Of a stretch of 64,000 bases of DNA, positions 35,094 to 47,095 are shown piece after piece. The notes under the pieces were generated by a model. It made no database searches and was not told the DNA's origin. It was given only the letters and a program-made list of their open reading frames with translations. Source of the stretch: Fremontodendron californicum (taxonomy: Eukaryota; Streptophyta; Magnoliopsida; Malvales; Malvaceae); contig JAULJL010000028.1 of assembly GCA_030761205.1 (NCBI GenBank), positions 17,659,001 to 17,723,000 of the forward strand, read 5' to 3'. A program made the position numbers and the translations under genes. The stretch's first letter is position 1, and every line of letters begins with the position of its first letter.

Positions 35094-36109
35094 TAATGAA
35101 GAGTTGGAGAGTGACTCCCCAAGGCAGAAGCCTTACCTCGAGCCTTTCCCTTGTCAATAGGCCCCTTCCTTCTCTTCAAATTCTTCATCAGATCTGCCAC
35201 CCCTGCTGCAGCAGCCCTAGGCTTTCTTGTTTCTTCTGAAAAAACAACCTGATGAGAGTGGCTTTCATTCCTATCCTCCATAAGTGACTCTGTGTTACCA
35301 GTATCCTTCTCATTTTCAGGAACAGATTCCAATATTGCAAATCTGTTGTCTGAACCCATAGCTCCTGTGTCTGAGGTGGAACCGCGTTCTGTCCTAGATG
35401 GAACTGGCCTTTCCAATTGCTCTATGATGACCTGAGCAGGTAATTCTATCTTTTCAGAGGTCCTTGGAATCGTCTGCTCATCAGGAATCCTCACCTCGGT
35501 CTGCTCATTCTGAGTCTTCTGCTTAGGAATCCATTTTTTGGTAGGAACTTCCTTTGGCAGGCGAGGACAACTTTTGTTATTGTGACCAAAAATACCACAG
35601 TGAATACACTTCTGAGGTATCCATGGTGCCTCAACTGTGATAGGGATCACTGAGCCATTTCTGAGCTCCACTGCAATCGAATTGGGCAATTCTTGAGCCA
35701 CATCAATCTCAACACGAACTTTAGCATATGCTAGCCTTTGCTTGTTTGCAGTTATATTGTCCATGTAGAGAGGGGTGCCAATGGCGCTAGCTATATAGCT
35801 GAGACCTCTCATTGTGAATAATTCCAATGGGACATTGCTCAGATGAATCCAGATAGGAAGCTTTTCCATGTTGAATTCTAAGGTGTTCAGGTCTGGTTCC
35901 CATTTCCTCAAGATGATTGGGCTGTTTTGGATGTGCCAAGGTCCATGTTCAAGCACCCAATCCCGTGTCTCTACATTATGGAACTGAAGGACATAGAGAT
36001 TCCTTCCTACTGGCTTAATTTGGAGATCTCCATCTTTTCCCCATAACATATTAGCCAGCTTATTGAACAAACTGAAATTTGGAGGTTTCCCTATAAATTG
36101 CGCAATCAA
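35093..36109 (-). pseudogene. LINE ORF1, 5'-truncated (DUF4283 and CCHC zinc knuckle)
   Basis: Open for about 338 codons to the stop at 35,093, but the first codon of the open stretch is TTG directly after a TAA, and the usual N-terminal region is missing, so the true start was lost with the LINE 5' end. The DUF4283 domain (around LYVLQFHN and EHGPWHIQNSPIIL) is followed by KCIHCGIFGHNNKSCP, a canonical C-X2-C-X4-H-X4-C knuckle, and a basic Ser/Glu-rich tail. ORF1 of plant L1s binds element RNA. Confidence 0.85.
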
Positions 36110-37164
36110 TTAGAAAATTGAACTTCAGACTCGAAATTGAATTTTAATTCGACTACGTAAAAATTTGTTATAAGCACGAGATAGCCAAATTAATTTAGTT
36201 TTGAACCCAAACTAAAACGAACTTGATTTAAATCCAAAAAACCTAATAAAAAAAATGGACTAATAATTCAATTTCATTAATTCTTATTGTTCCAAAGTAC
36301 ATATCTAGCGACCGCGAACAAAATGAGATATCTACAACAATTACCTTGACTTCAATTAAGAAAAGAGCAAAACTTATTATTTGTTTTTGAATTTATAAAA
36401 TGGTCTATAGCTTTATCCCGATGTCTACAATCAATGATATTGACTTCAATAACAAAATGAGCACAATTATTTTTTTGTGTTCGAATTTATAAAATGGTCT
36501 ATAGCTTATATTAGGAATTGGAACCAAGATTAAAAGTGAAAGTGGGTCAATATAGATTAAATTAAGATTCTTTTTACCAAAAATTAAGTTAAAAATAAAA
36601 AAAATAATAATTTCTTATTATTTAATTATTTAAATATATTAAAACAATAAATTAGTTGAATTTTCTTATGAAATTGCAATTATAAGAAAATTTACAATTA
36701 TAGTCAAGTACTTTTACATATATATTATAAATCAATGAGTTAAATTAAACAAACAATCAATTAACGAACCAACACATAATTTGACAAATCCAACATAAAA
36801 TTGGATTAACCCCACATGTGAATTTCAAGGTTCCAAGGCCTCGTCCTTGCTACTAGATGTAGGAAACGACGCCCATAAAGGCACACCGTTTCAAACATGA
36901 ACTTCCATTTGGAAGTTATAAATATTTGAAATAAAGAAACTGCTGAAGGTAGTTAATAAAATGAAAGAAAAGGAAGAATATCTTCCTTACAGCCGAGAAA
37001 AAAAAAAGTAAAAAAAGTCTTTCATTTTCGGCTAGAAAGAAAAGCTTCCTTTTTGTTATTTCATGCGGCCGAGAGAAAGAATAAGAGAAATAAGTTTCTC
37101 TATATTTATAAAACAATACTCGGAAGATTAATCTCTCTACATTTTCGAAAAATTTAGTGCTGTG
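36110..37164. other. Unassigned AT-rich flank with a short internal duplication
   Basis: No supported gene. Two degenerate copies of a segment ending ATTTATAAAATGGTCTATAG lie at about 36,336-36,416 and 36,430-36,505. It ends at the LTR terminus at 37,165. This could be pre-insertion chromosomal DNA. Confidence 0.45.
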
Positions 37165-40100
37165 TGTCGATACGAGATCTCGATCGCGGGGGACCCGTTC
37201 GAGTGAAGACGGAAACAGAAGCAGAGGAAAAGACGACTTAATTCCTCTAGATTGAAATAAAATGTCGAGGGTATGAAAACGGCCTCGTAAAAAGACATGG
37301 AGTCGCCATCAATCTTTTTTAGCTAGGTATGATCGGCCACTTATTAAAACCGGTTTTATGAAACATTTTAATAAAACATTTTTTAAACCAATTTCAAGTC
37401 TGCGTTATAAACCAGAGAAAATTGAAGAATCGGGTTCGGGACTCGGTTACGTGCGGGAAAGGATTAGCACCCCCGCAATGCCCGTCTAAAACGGTACCTT
37501 ATTAATCATGTGTTATCTCAAGTCTCGGTAAAAAAGTCGATTTTAATTTAGTATTTCAAGTTAATTCCCAATTTAAAGAAAAATAATTTCATTTTTAATT
37601 GAAAATGATCCGAAATTTATTAATTCAAAATTTTTCTATATTCCCCGACAAAATCGGCAAAATATAGAAATTTTTATTTATTTGGAAAACTTTCCAAATC
37701 ATTCTCGTTTCTTGAAAGAAAGATATTCCTTTATTAATGATAATTGATGATATTCCCACCAGCAAACCCGGTAGAGAACTCATGAATTATTTTAACTCTG
37801 GAATATCTTTATTTTTTATTGAAAATCATTATCCTTTTTTTAATTTAAAAAAAACATTTAAAAAATGAATATGAACATGTATGACACAAATAAAATGACA
37901 TAGAAAAGTCTAGATAATTTAATGCAACCTAAATGACATGACATAATTTAAATGGCATAGTATATTCTAGATGAAATAAAAAATCTTAAGTATCATGGTA
38001 TATTCTAAATGAAATAAAATGATTTAAATGACATGGCAATTTTAAATGATATGACATATTTTAAATGACATGGCATATTATAAATAATATAACCTAAATG
38101 ATATGATCTAAATGACAAGAAATGACATGAAACATAAAATAATGCTTTCATAAAATATGCATGAAAACAAAATAAAATGCATGAACATAGTATATGCTAA
38201 GTATTATGACAAAAATAAAAGACCAGATAAAAAATATAGGTTAGCATGAAATATTCAAAATCATATGGCAAATAATATAACATCATAAAATGTGAATCAA
38301 AGAAATAATAATACCATGGAAAATATCATAGCAAAATTCACATATTAAATAAAATGCATGAACATGGAAAATGCAATGCATGAAAATGTATTTTTTCCTC
38401 TAATAAAGAAATTCGTATATCTAAAAAGATATCCGGCTACCTTAGGAAAATATGTCAAATTAGATTTTCTAAAAAAAAAAAAAAACAAAACTTTGTGATT
38501 GTTTGAAAACAATTTTGAATAAAAACTTGAATGAAGATTACAACCTCTACCAAACCCTTTTAAAATGGCTCTAATTTCATAAGTTTAAAATCCCGGACTT
38601 GACCACCCTTAACCCGATATTTATAAAATAATTTTTAAAGTTTAAAAAGGCTTAGAAACTACCCTAATATAGTAGCTAAAGCTTCTAACCAACCCCCTCT
38701 AAATGCCTTAGCCAAATTCAACTATTATTTCTCTTTTTATTTCAAATATGCCTCTACTGTCCGGTTTTGACACATAATTTTTTAGCCTATTTTTACAAAT
38801 ACAAAAAAATCTAAAACAAATACTAGAGACTCAAAACATATAAAAATACACGAGAAAAAAGTGGCTTAATTTTTTGATTAAAGATGACTGCCCAGAAAAA
38901 TCGGAGAAGTTCGTGTACTAGGTGAAAAAAAAATTGTTTTGTCAAAACACATTTTCTGCCTTTGATAAAGTCATTCAAAAATCAAAGCAAAAATTGTTGG
39001 AGATTATCCTAAAGACCTAAGGACAGTAGCTAAAACATTTAAAAACCTTGGACAAAAATTGGCTAAGTAAAAAATATCACAAATGTAGAATACTCAATTT
39101 GAGAACTCTTTAATTTTCCACAAGTATGCTCAAGAGAGCATGACTTTGAGCCATTAATTGGCCTAAGTCACAAATCAAGTGGCAATGACATGGAATGCAT
39201 GAACATACAGCAAATGAAATGTATGAAATGCATGGTCTAAAGCATAAATGGTAAAGGAAATGCATGACAATTCAAAATAACCTAAATGCCTAGCATGAGT
39301 TTGCATGGCAATAAATGCTATCCTACCTTAATATGCATGCAATGCTTAATAATGTAAATATGACTTGGACCTAATATGTTATGAATATGCATGAAAATGC
39401 TAATGTAACCTAAGACCTAAGTAGCATAACAATGCATGGCGATACCAATATGATTTAAGACTTTATATGCATGGCAATACCAATATGGCTTAGACCTAAA
39501 ATATAGTGAAATTGCATAGCAATACTATGAACATACAATGACCAATGAACCTAATGCTAATGCTGGAACAAACAACACCTAATACACAATTTCAAGATAT
39601 GATAATGCAAAGCATGCTACCTAAACAAAATGCAAATGCATGACAAGGCAAGGAATGCATGAAGAGGCCGAATGGTCACATGATACTCTAATGCAATCCT
39701 ATCTAGTAAATGGCACAAGTACATGACAAATCATATATAATGCATAATGTCATGACATTTTCACAAGCATATGACATACTAAAATCAAAATGCACAAGCT
39801 CATGGCATGGAGATGCAAACAAGTCAAGAAGCAAGATGAAAATGCACATGCAAGGCATATTAAATATCAAGATATGATAAATCATGGCATGGAGATGCAA
39901 ACAAGCCAAGAAGCAAGATGAAAATGCACATGTAAGGCATAGCAACATGGAGTAGCCGAATGGTTATGTGACCAAATGTAAAAATGCAAACATGTTTATA
40001 ATATGACATGATATATGAAAAAAATGCATAACAAGATTCAAATGTACCCAAAGGCCGAATCTTCAAGGAAAAAATATTAAGCGCGGAAATGAAATATAAA

Positions 40101-40263
40101 AAAAATATAGCATAGAAAATAATGTGAAGAACATATATAAAATTAAAGATAGACATGCAAAGCAAATAACATGAAAGACTAGTGAATAAAACAAATAAAG
40201 TTAAGCTCCATGGTTGGTATAAAATGGGCATAACCTCTCACCTAACCATAATCACTTGGTCTT
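37165..40263 (-). repeat. Tat-like LTR fragment (inner 3.1 kb) fused to the element C integrase
   Basis: It begins at the LTR terminus TGTCGATACGAGATC (plus strand) and runs to 40,263, where it switches abruptly to integrase sequence. By eye it is much closer to the element D LTR (57,130-60,288, inverted) than to element C's own 5' LTR, including the terminus type and the AAATGACATGG array. The outer 2.5 kb of the LTR is missing. It may be a D-type LTR joined to C by deletion or rearrangement rather than C's own 3' LTR. Confidence 0.75.
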
Positions 40264-41180
40264 GCCAAGATCGACACATCAGTCATCTTCTCAACAATCT
40301 TCTTGATATTCTTGTTAGCTGCTTCTACTGCCCCATTCATCTTCGGACGGTAAGGTGCCGAATTATGATGTGTGATCTTGAAATGAGTACACACTTCTCT
40401 CATCATCTTATTATTCAGATTGAGAGCATTATCTGAAATAATTCTTGCTGGCAATCCATATTGGCATATGATTTCCTTCTTAACAAATCTGCATACCACC
40501 GACTTTGTTACATTCGCATAAGAAGCAACTTCTACCCACTTTGCGAAATAATCTATGGCCACCAAGATGAAACGATGTCCATTTGAAGCTTCCGGGGTAA
40601 TAGGCCCGATCATATCCATTCCCCACATTGAAAATGGCCATGGTGAAGTCATGACATGCAATGGCGATGGCGACACAAGAATCTTATCTACATATATCTG
40701 CCATTTATGGAACTTTCGGGAATAACTGATACAATCTCCTTCCATTGTCAGCTAATAATACCCTGCCCTTATAATCTGCTTAGCAAGCATGTGACCATTA
40801 GCATGAGTGCCACATATCCCTTCATGGACCTCCTTTTTAATTCTCCGAGCTTCGACAAATCCGACACATCTTAATAAGACTTGGTCTTTCCCTTTCTTGT
40901 AGAGAATCTCACTGTCTAGAACAAAACCCATTGCTAGCCTTCTAAGAGTCATTTTGTCATTTTATGTTGCTTGTTCTGGATACTGTTGACTCTTGATGTA
41001 CTGCAAGATATCGTCATACCAAGGGAGACCATCTGCTTCTTCTTCAATACTCAAGCAGTGGGCAGGAGAATCATATATACTCATATTTATTGGCACAACT
41101 TCAGCCCCTTCATTCACTTTAAACATTGATGGCAAAGTAGCCAGAGCATCCGCCATTCGATTTTCTTCTCAAGGGAAGTA
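40264..41180 (-). pseudogene. Element C integrase, truncated
   Basis: Minus-strand frames include a linker from about 41,156, the zinc-binding region (40,952-40,752, HEGICGTHANGH) and the catalytic core (40,745-40,264) with all three DD-E positions present: DMIGP, ISDNA and NGAVEAANK. Stops occur between these pieces, and the second Cys pair of the HHCC finger appears replaced by Phe and Trp. The core breaks off after VEKMTDVS, and the frame runs into LTR sequence for about 10 codons. The C-terminal domain, polypurine tract and outer LTR are absent. Confidence 0.88.
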
Positions 41181-42170
41181 ATTGAAATTCACTTCTTCAA
41201 ACTCCTCCAATAAACTCAGTATGAGTTCTCGGTATCGGATTAGCTTTGTATCTCGGGTTTCCCATTCTCCCCGCAACTAATATATCACTAGGGCTGATTC
41301 TCCGAAAACTTCCAATATTTTGATTTTTCTTTCCACTGCAGCACGAAGGCCCATAGTACATGCCTCATACTCAGCAGTATTATTTGTACAATCAAAATCC
41401 AATCTGGCAGTGAAAGGATAATAATCTTCTTCTGGGGATATGAGCACTGCACCGATTTCGTACCCCATGGCATTAGATGCGCCATCAAAGTACATTTTCC
41501 ATACTTTCTTCATTAGGGGAATCTCATTTGCTTGTGAAACATACATCAAATCTTCATCTGGGAAGTCAAAGTTCAACGGCTCATAATTTTCCACTACCCG
41601 ACTTGCTAAAAATTCAGCCATTGCACTACCCTTAATGGCTTTCTGACTTACATATACAATATCGTATTCTAACAATAAAACCTGCCATCTTGTTGTTCTC
41701 CCTGATAAAGAAGGTGCTTCCAACATGTACTTGATTGGATCTAGCTTGGCAATCAATGACATTGTGTGGTACAACATGTACTGTCTGAGTCTTCGAGCAA
41801 TACAAGCTAAGGCACAACACAACTTTTCTACCGATGAATACTTCAGCTCATAATCTGTGAACTTCTTGCTGTGGTAGTAAATTGCTTGTTCTTTCTTCCC
41901 TGTCTCATCATGTTGCCCCAAGAAAAAACTTATGGATCTCTCAAATATTGATAGATACAGTATCATTGGTTTATCCGAAACAGATGGCATTAATACTGGT
42001 GGGTTTGATAGATAATGCTTAACCTTTTCAAAAGCGATCTGGCATCCTTCATCCTATTCTCCTGGATCACATTTTCGAAGTAACTTAAATATTGGATCAC
42101 ATTTGTCGGTTAACTGAGAAATAAACCGAGCAATGTAATTCAATCTCCCTAGAAAGCCTCTTACTTCTTT
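41181..42170 (-). pseudogene. Element C dual RNase H region
   Basis: Open mainly at 41,990-41,277. The first part is the RT-linked RNase H (around KKEQAIYYHSKKFTDYE and YSSVEKLCCALA); it should remove the RNA template during cDNA synthesis. The second part is an extra archaeal-type RNase H starting WKMYFDGASN with NTAEYEA, the hallmark of the Tat lineage. The third acidic residue, normally Asp in a GDS motif, is Glu here (FGESALV). Flanking stops near 42,170, 42,050, 41,277 and 41,170 break the polyprotein. Confidence 0.85.
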
Positions 42171-43234
42171 TTAAGTACGAGGTGGTGGCAAATTCTGAAT
42201 GGCCTTCACTTTATCCGGGTCAATCTCAATTCCCCTTTCGCTGACGACAAAACCCAACAATTTTCCCGAGGTGACTCCAAAAGTGCATTTTGCCAGATTT
42301 AGCTTGAGTCGAAATTTTCTTAGTCGTTCGAAAAGCTTCTTAAGATTCGCAATATGCTCTTCTTCTTCTTCTTGTGACTTTGCAATCATATCATCAACAT
42401 AGACCTCAATTCCCTTATGCATCATATCATGAAACAAGGTCACCATGGCTCTCTGATATGTTGCCCTAGCATTCTTCAACCCAAACGGCATTACCTTGTA
42501 GCAGAATGTTCCCACATTGTGACAAATATGGTTTTCTCCATATTTTTCGGTGCCATCTTAATCTGATTATATCCCGAGAATCCATCCATGAAAGAAAATA
42601 AAGAACTTTTCATCGTATTATCCACCAGAGTATCGATATAGGGCAAAGGGAAATTATCTTTAGGGCTGGCCTTGTTCAAATCTCTGTAATCAACGCACAT
42701 CCGCACCTTGCCATCATTTTTTAGTACTAGAACAATATTTGTCACCCATTCTGGATATTTTGCCACCTCTAAGAATCTAGCATCAAATTGCTTCTTCACC
42801 TTCTCTTTTATCTTTAATAGCATGTCCGGCCTCATTCTTCTTAACTTTTGCTGAATTGGCTTGCATTCTGGCCTTAAAGAGAGCTTATGAACCATAATAT
42901 CCGGATCCAACCCTGGCATGTCTTGGTAAGACCATGCAAATACATCCACATATTCCCGGAAAAAAGCTATCAATTCACCCTTTATTGATGATGACAATGA
43001 AGTCTCGATTTTGACCTCCTTTATCTCGTCACCATTTCCCAGATTTATCATTTCCAATAATTCCTTATGAGGAAGTACTTGTTTCTCCTCTTATTCTATT
43101 TTCCTTAATAGATCCGTAGGTAGACCATAATCCTCAGTATCTTCGTTAGCCTCAAAATCACTTGCGCAAATGGGCTTTCAAAATCAATTTCAGAATTACT
43201 GACAGGAAGGTCCTCATATTCCACATCTGTACAC
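42171..43234 (-). pseudogene. Element C reverse transcriptase (exon 2 of pol)
   Basis: RT frames run from a predicted splice acceptor at 43,235. The N-terminal part has a frameshift near 43,165 and a stop near 43,093. The main domain (43,057-42,491) has KVRMCVDYRDLNKASPKD and FSGYNQIKMA, then a one-base deletion near 42,515, then MPFGLKNARATYQRAM and the catalytic YVDDM. It would copy element RNA to cDNA inside the particle. It is inactive as it stands. Confidence 0.9.
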
Positions 43235-43601
43235 CTGTAAATAGGTGGGGAAGAAACAATATAGGAAAATATATATAATAAAAGGAAAATAAATAGCATA
43301 AATGAAAAAAATATGGACACATCAATATGAATAAAATGCATCGTGCTTGTTATTTATTGAATGAAAATGTTTAAACAAAAAGCCCATTACAGAAAAAAGA
43401 ATCTTAATATCTCTGGGTAAAGATAATTAAGATTGTTTTTTAAAGTATTACTTTAGAATAGACTTAAAAACTATGGGCAACTCAGTCGCACTCCAATTGG
43501 TCAGTCTATATCCTGGTGGACAAGGTAGCACCATCCAGTTCGCATTGTCACTTTCCATTCCTCCCTTCTCAGTCATGCAAATCACCATATCCTGTATCTA
43601 C
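43235..43601 (-). other. Predicted 367 nt intron between protease and RT in element C
   Basis: On the minus strand a GTAGATAC donor starts at 43,601 and a pyrimidine-rich CTTCCCCACCTATTTACAG acceptor ends at 43,235. Splicing removes the TAG that ends the protease frame and joins it in frame to the coding sequence leading into RT (two bases of a glycine codon before, one after). The interval is AT-rich with stops. Ogre elements are known to carry a spliced intron at this place that sets the Gag-Pro to Pol ratio. Confidence 0.65.
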
Positions 43602-45175
43602 CCACCCTTATTCACATGGAACTTTTCAAAAGCTCGCTCGATCATTATAAGTACATCTTCTGAATTCTTTTCTCCGAATAGAAAACCAGCAAAGCGGAAG
43701 CTATGAAGGATTGGTGGGAAAGTCATAGGCTCCCACTCAATATCCATACCCGCGAGATGGGCCATCCTCCTTTGTCGATTCTTTTCAACTTGTTTCCTCT
43801 TCTCATGGGCCTTCAGAAGATACCCTAAGCCAAATCGGTCTTTCTTTCCCACTACTTCCATTGCTTGGGCTATCCCTTGAAGATATTTTCCAAGACCTTT
43901 TCCAGCCCTGCAGCCTTTTCCTACTATAGTTCTTACTCCCAACCTTGTGTTCTTGGACAACCTTGGTTTTGGAATTTTCCATCCCTCAGCGACAAAAACC
44001 GCATTTACGAACTCCAAAGACCGAAAAGAACATTCTACGGCATCTTCATTAGGTTCAACATAAGGAGATTCAGTAGATGCAGAGGCTATTATGTCCTCTT
44101 CTCCTGATACAGTGACCAAACGCCCCTCCATCACAAATTTCAGCTTTTGGTGGAGAGATGAGGGTACAGCCCTTGCTAAATGTATCCACGACTTTCCCAA
44201 CAAGCAATTATAGGACGGATTAATATCCATGACCTGAAAGTTCACTATATAGGTGCATGGGCCTATCTCCAGAGGAACCTCAATAGTTCCCATTACCTCT
44301 CTCCTTGTACCATCAAAAGCTCTGACTACTGTGCAACTCGGTAACATATAAGAAATATCAACTGGCAACTTAGACAGGGTTGCCAAAGGTATTACATGTA
44401 ATGAAGAACCATTATCCAGAAGCACCCTCGGTAGTATATGCCCCTTGCAAGTGGTTGTTATGTGAAGAGCCTTTGTGGACCCAATACCAGTGGATGGTAT
44501 TTCATCATAGCTGAAATATATATGGTCGTCTACCACAATGTTTCCCACCAGCCTATCTAATTTTTCTATCGATATGTTGTTAGCCGCATATGCCTGATTC
44601 AACACTCTCAACAGGGCATTTATGTGTGGCTCCGAGTTGAATAGCAAAGATAAGATGGAGATTCTTGCTGGTTGGCGTTGCAATTGCTCAACCACACTAT
44701 ACTCACTATGCTTTATGAATTTTAAAAACTCGTAAGCCTCCTTCTCTTTCACCGATTCTTTTATCCTGTTCACCGGGGCTGACCCCCTCTCTACTTTTTT
44801 TGACAAATCCATCTCAATATGGATTGTTTCAACTGCTTTTTTCCCTTTGTCCATTCCTCCATCTTTCCTTGTTGATCCCTGTTCAACAACCTCAGGGGTA
44901 TAACACCTTCCACTTCGTGTTAAGTGCCCCAGACCTATAAAATCCTGCTGACTTGAAGACCCTGGCATAACCATGCTGCAGTCATATTTCCATGGTGCAG
45001 CTTTGTTTTCCTTGTATGAAAAGGAAGAAGGCAAATCTATGATTAGCATAGGTGCAATTTCTTCAACAACTGTAGTCTTCTCTGGTTCATTGTAATAAAT
45101 GATCAAAGGTCTTTCTATCTCGTAGCTTGCCACATTCTCAATAACCTCTACTTCATCCTCTATTTCTTCGTAAAA
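43598..45175 (-). CDS. Element C protease with G-patch-like domain (gag-pro exon)
   Basis: The longest open stretch of element C. It opens after a TAG at 45,176-45,178 and stays open to 43,598; no ATG is required because it is normally read as part of gag-pro, and the first plausible in-frame codon at 45,133 is GTG. Residues below count from there (511 codons). The aspartic protease region is about 195-345, with active-site LLDNGSS (Asp240) and a C-terminal LLGKSWIH block. A G-patch-like segment (about 402-438: VGKGCRAGKGLGKYLQG, then DRFGLGY) follows, a known Tat/Ogre feature thought to bind nucleic acid. The frame ends at the intron donor. Intact as a domain, but no longer joined to an intact gag. 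Confidence 0.85.
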   Translation of the reverse strand, partial: FYEEIEDEVEVIENVASYEIERPLIIYYNEPEKTTVVEEIAPMLIIDLPSSFSYKENKAAPWKYDCSMVMPGSSSQQDFIGLGHLTRSGRCYTPEVVEQGSTRKDGGMDKGKKAVETIHIEMDLSKKVERGSAPVNRIKESVKEKEAYEFLKFIKHSEYSVVEQLQRQPARISILSLLFNSEPHINALLRVLNQAYAANNISIEKLDRLVGNIVVDDHIYFSYDEIPSTGIGSTKALHITTTCKGHILPRVLLDNGSSLHVIPLATLSKLPVDISYMLPSCTVVRAFDGTRREVMGTIEVPLEIGPCTYIVNFQVMDINPSYNCLLGKSWIHLARAVPSSLHQKLKFVMEGRLVTVSGEEDIIASASTESPYVEPNEDAVECSFRSLEFVNAVFVAEGWKIPKPRLSKNTRLGVRTIVGKGCRAGKGLGKYLQGIAQAMEVVGKKDRFGLGYLLKAHEKRKQVEKNRQRRMAHLAGMDIEWEPMTFPPILHSFRFAGFLFGEKNSEDVLIMIERAFEKFHVNKGG

Positions 45176-45349
45176 CTAGGCTTCCCCTTCATCCATCATC
45201 TTTTGGACTTTAGCCAGAAAATCTCTGCATTCCTGTATGATATGACCTTTGCATCTATGGAACGGGCACCAATCCTCCACTCTGTTTGCAACCATTTTTA
45301 AACTGTTACCATCCTCCACCATTCCTGTTTTTACCATTTCGACCTACAC

Positions 45350-47095
45350 TTATAACATTGGAGTCTTGACTTCATTGACATGCATTTTCAACCTTCTCTC
45401 TTCCCCTGTCAATACTGCATTTACTCGGTTCTCAACATGATCGAGAAATGGATTTCCTGCTATATTTTGCTCATTCCTTATCCCGAACTTCACCACCCCA
45501 GTATTGATCAAACTTTGGACTTTCTTCTTAAAGGCAATACAGTCCTCAGTCGAATGCCCCTGAATCCCTGCATGATATGCACAACTAACATTTGCGTTGT
45601 ACCACCTTGGATATTGTGGTGTCAGAGGTTTGAGGTATACAGGTGCAACAAGTTGACTCTGCAATAGTTTGGGGTATAGCTCACCATAGGTGGTAGGAAT
45701 CAAATCAAATTGGGGTTTTTGATCATTCTTTGGTCAACGTTGATCATTGCGTCCAGTACCTTAAATGTTTGGGATAGTGTTTCGGGGAAGATTTATCTGT
45801 GGGGACACGTCGATTGGAAAAGGCTGTTGTGGTAAATTGGTATAGGGAAATTGATTTTGGGTAAGGTGGTTCACATTGGGATAGAAAGAATTATACCCCG
45901 GATAAGGTATGTAGGGTGTAGGGTGTGCATAAGATGTAGAAGAAGTATAGGGCCTGGAGGTGTATATGGTGTAGGAGGTGCGTAGGGGTATTGATTGAAG
46001 CTAACTGCATGGGTATCCTCTTTCTTCTTTGCAGGGAAAACCCTCTTCGGGGTAGCAGACTCATCACCTTCCATTTTCCCGTTCTTAATCGCCCACTCTA
46101 TCATCTCCCCGGATATTACCATATCTGCAAAGTCCTTGGTGGCATTTCCCACCAGTTTATCATAATACGGTGCCTTCAAGGTGTTGATAAAAAGTACTAT
46201 AGTTTCTTTGCTAGTTAAATGGGGTTGCACTTGTGTAGCCAGATCCCTCCACCTTTGCGAGTATTCCTTGAAACTCTCAGTAGTCTTCTTTTCCATGTTC
46301 TGTAGTGACAACCTATCAGGTACCATATCAGATACATGCTTATAATGCTCCATGAAGCCCTAGCTAAATTCATCCATGAACAAATCTTAGTAGGAGTCAA
46401 TTGATTATACCATTGGGTTGCAGGCCCTATCAAGATATCTTGAAAACAATGGATAAGCAGTCTATCATCATCATCGTGCCCTATCATTCTTCTACAATAC
46501 ATGGTCAGATGTGCCGATTATACTTCTCAAAGTCTGGTACTTTGAACTTAGGAGGAATCACCAGACCGTGTACAAAACTCATTTCTTTGGCATCCAGACT
46601 ACTAAATAGCTCCGCCCCTTCAACTGCCCTCAATCTTTCCTCCAGCAACTGATATTTTTTCTGGGATTCTGCCGTTTCAACCCTCTTCAGCTCAGTCATC
46701 TTTGCCTTTTCCTTTTCAGCCAGTTCCTCAAAGTTTGGAACGTCCACATCAATTGGATCAACCCCAATATTACCCTTTTTAGGACCAAAATTCTATGCTT
46801 CAGCCGCTGGTTGGATGTAAACATAGGATGATGCCCCAGTTGAAAGTTCATTTCCCATATGCTGGGATGCCTGGCCGTTCTGCTATACCACCTCTGGTCG
46901 GCCTTCCTGGTTTACTGCCCCCATTCCTGTAACTGAATTTTCCCCTGGCCATTTCTGCCTCATCATGGTATTCATCATTTCCATGAGTTTGGCTATTTGT
47001 TCCCATGACTCCTCTTGAGACTTAACCAACTGTTCCTACAGTTCCCTTTGAGTTCTTTCCATCCTTTCAATTCTAGCAAGCTGATCATTCTCCAT
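45350..47095 (-). pseudogene. Element C gag, multiply frameshifted
   Basis: Start ATG at 47,095 in a segment matching the gag2 start of B and D. Pieces in order: N-terminal coiled-coil part with stops, 46,747-46,505 (GLVIPPKFKVPDFEKY), 46,502-46,380 (MYCRRMIG, LLIHCFQD), 46,353-45,960 (DRLSLQNMEKK, TLKAPYYDKLVG, DMVISGEMIEWAI), then a zinc knuckle at 45,703-45,350 (CAYHAGIQGHSTEDC, C-X2-H-X5-H-X4-C). Frameshifts lie near 46,500, 46,355 and 45,950, with more between 45,350 and 45,180 before the protease frame. It is the same Gag type as gag2 of element B, supporting a shared particle system. Confidence 0.88.

Larger units (their letters stand above)
31568..36109 (-). mobile_element. L1-type LINE, 5'-truncated, with intact ORF2
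   Basis: Minus-strand order: partial ORF1 (DUF4283 and CCHC knuckle), ORF2 (endonuclease, RT, zinc-binding RT-associated domain), a short 3' UTR and an 8-base A run at the 3' end (31,561-31,568 on the plus strand as T). ORF1 and ORF2 overlap at TAATG. The 5' end falls inside ORF1, as expected from incomplete target-primed reverse transcription. I could not find a convincing target duplication. The intact ORF2 points to a recent insertion. Confidence 0.88.
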
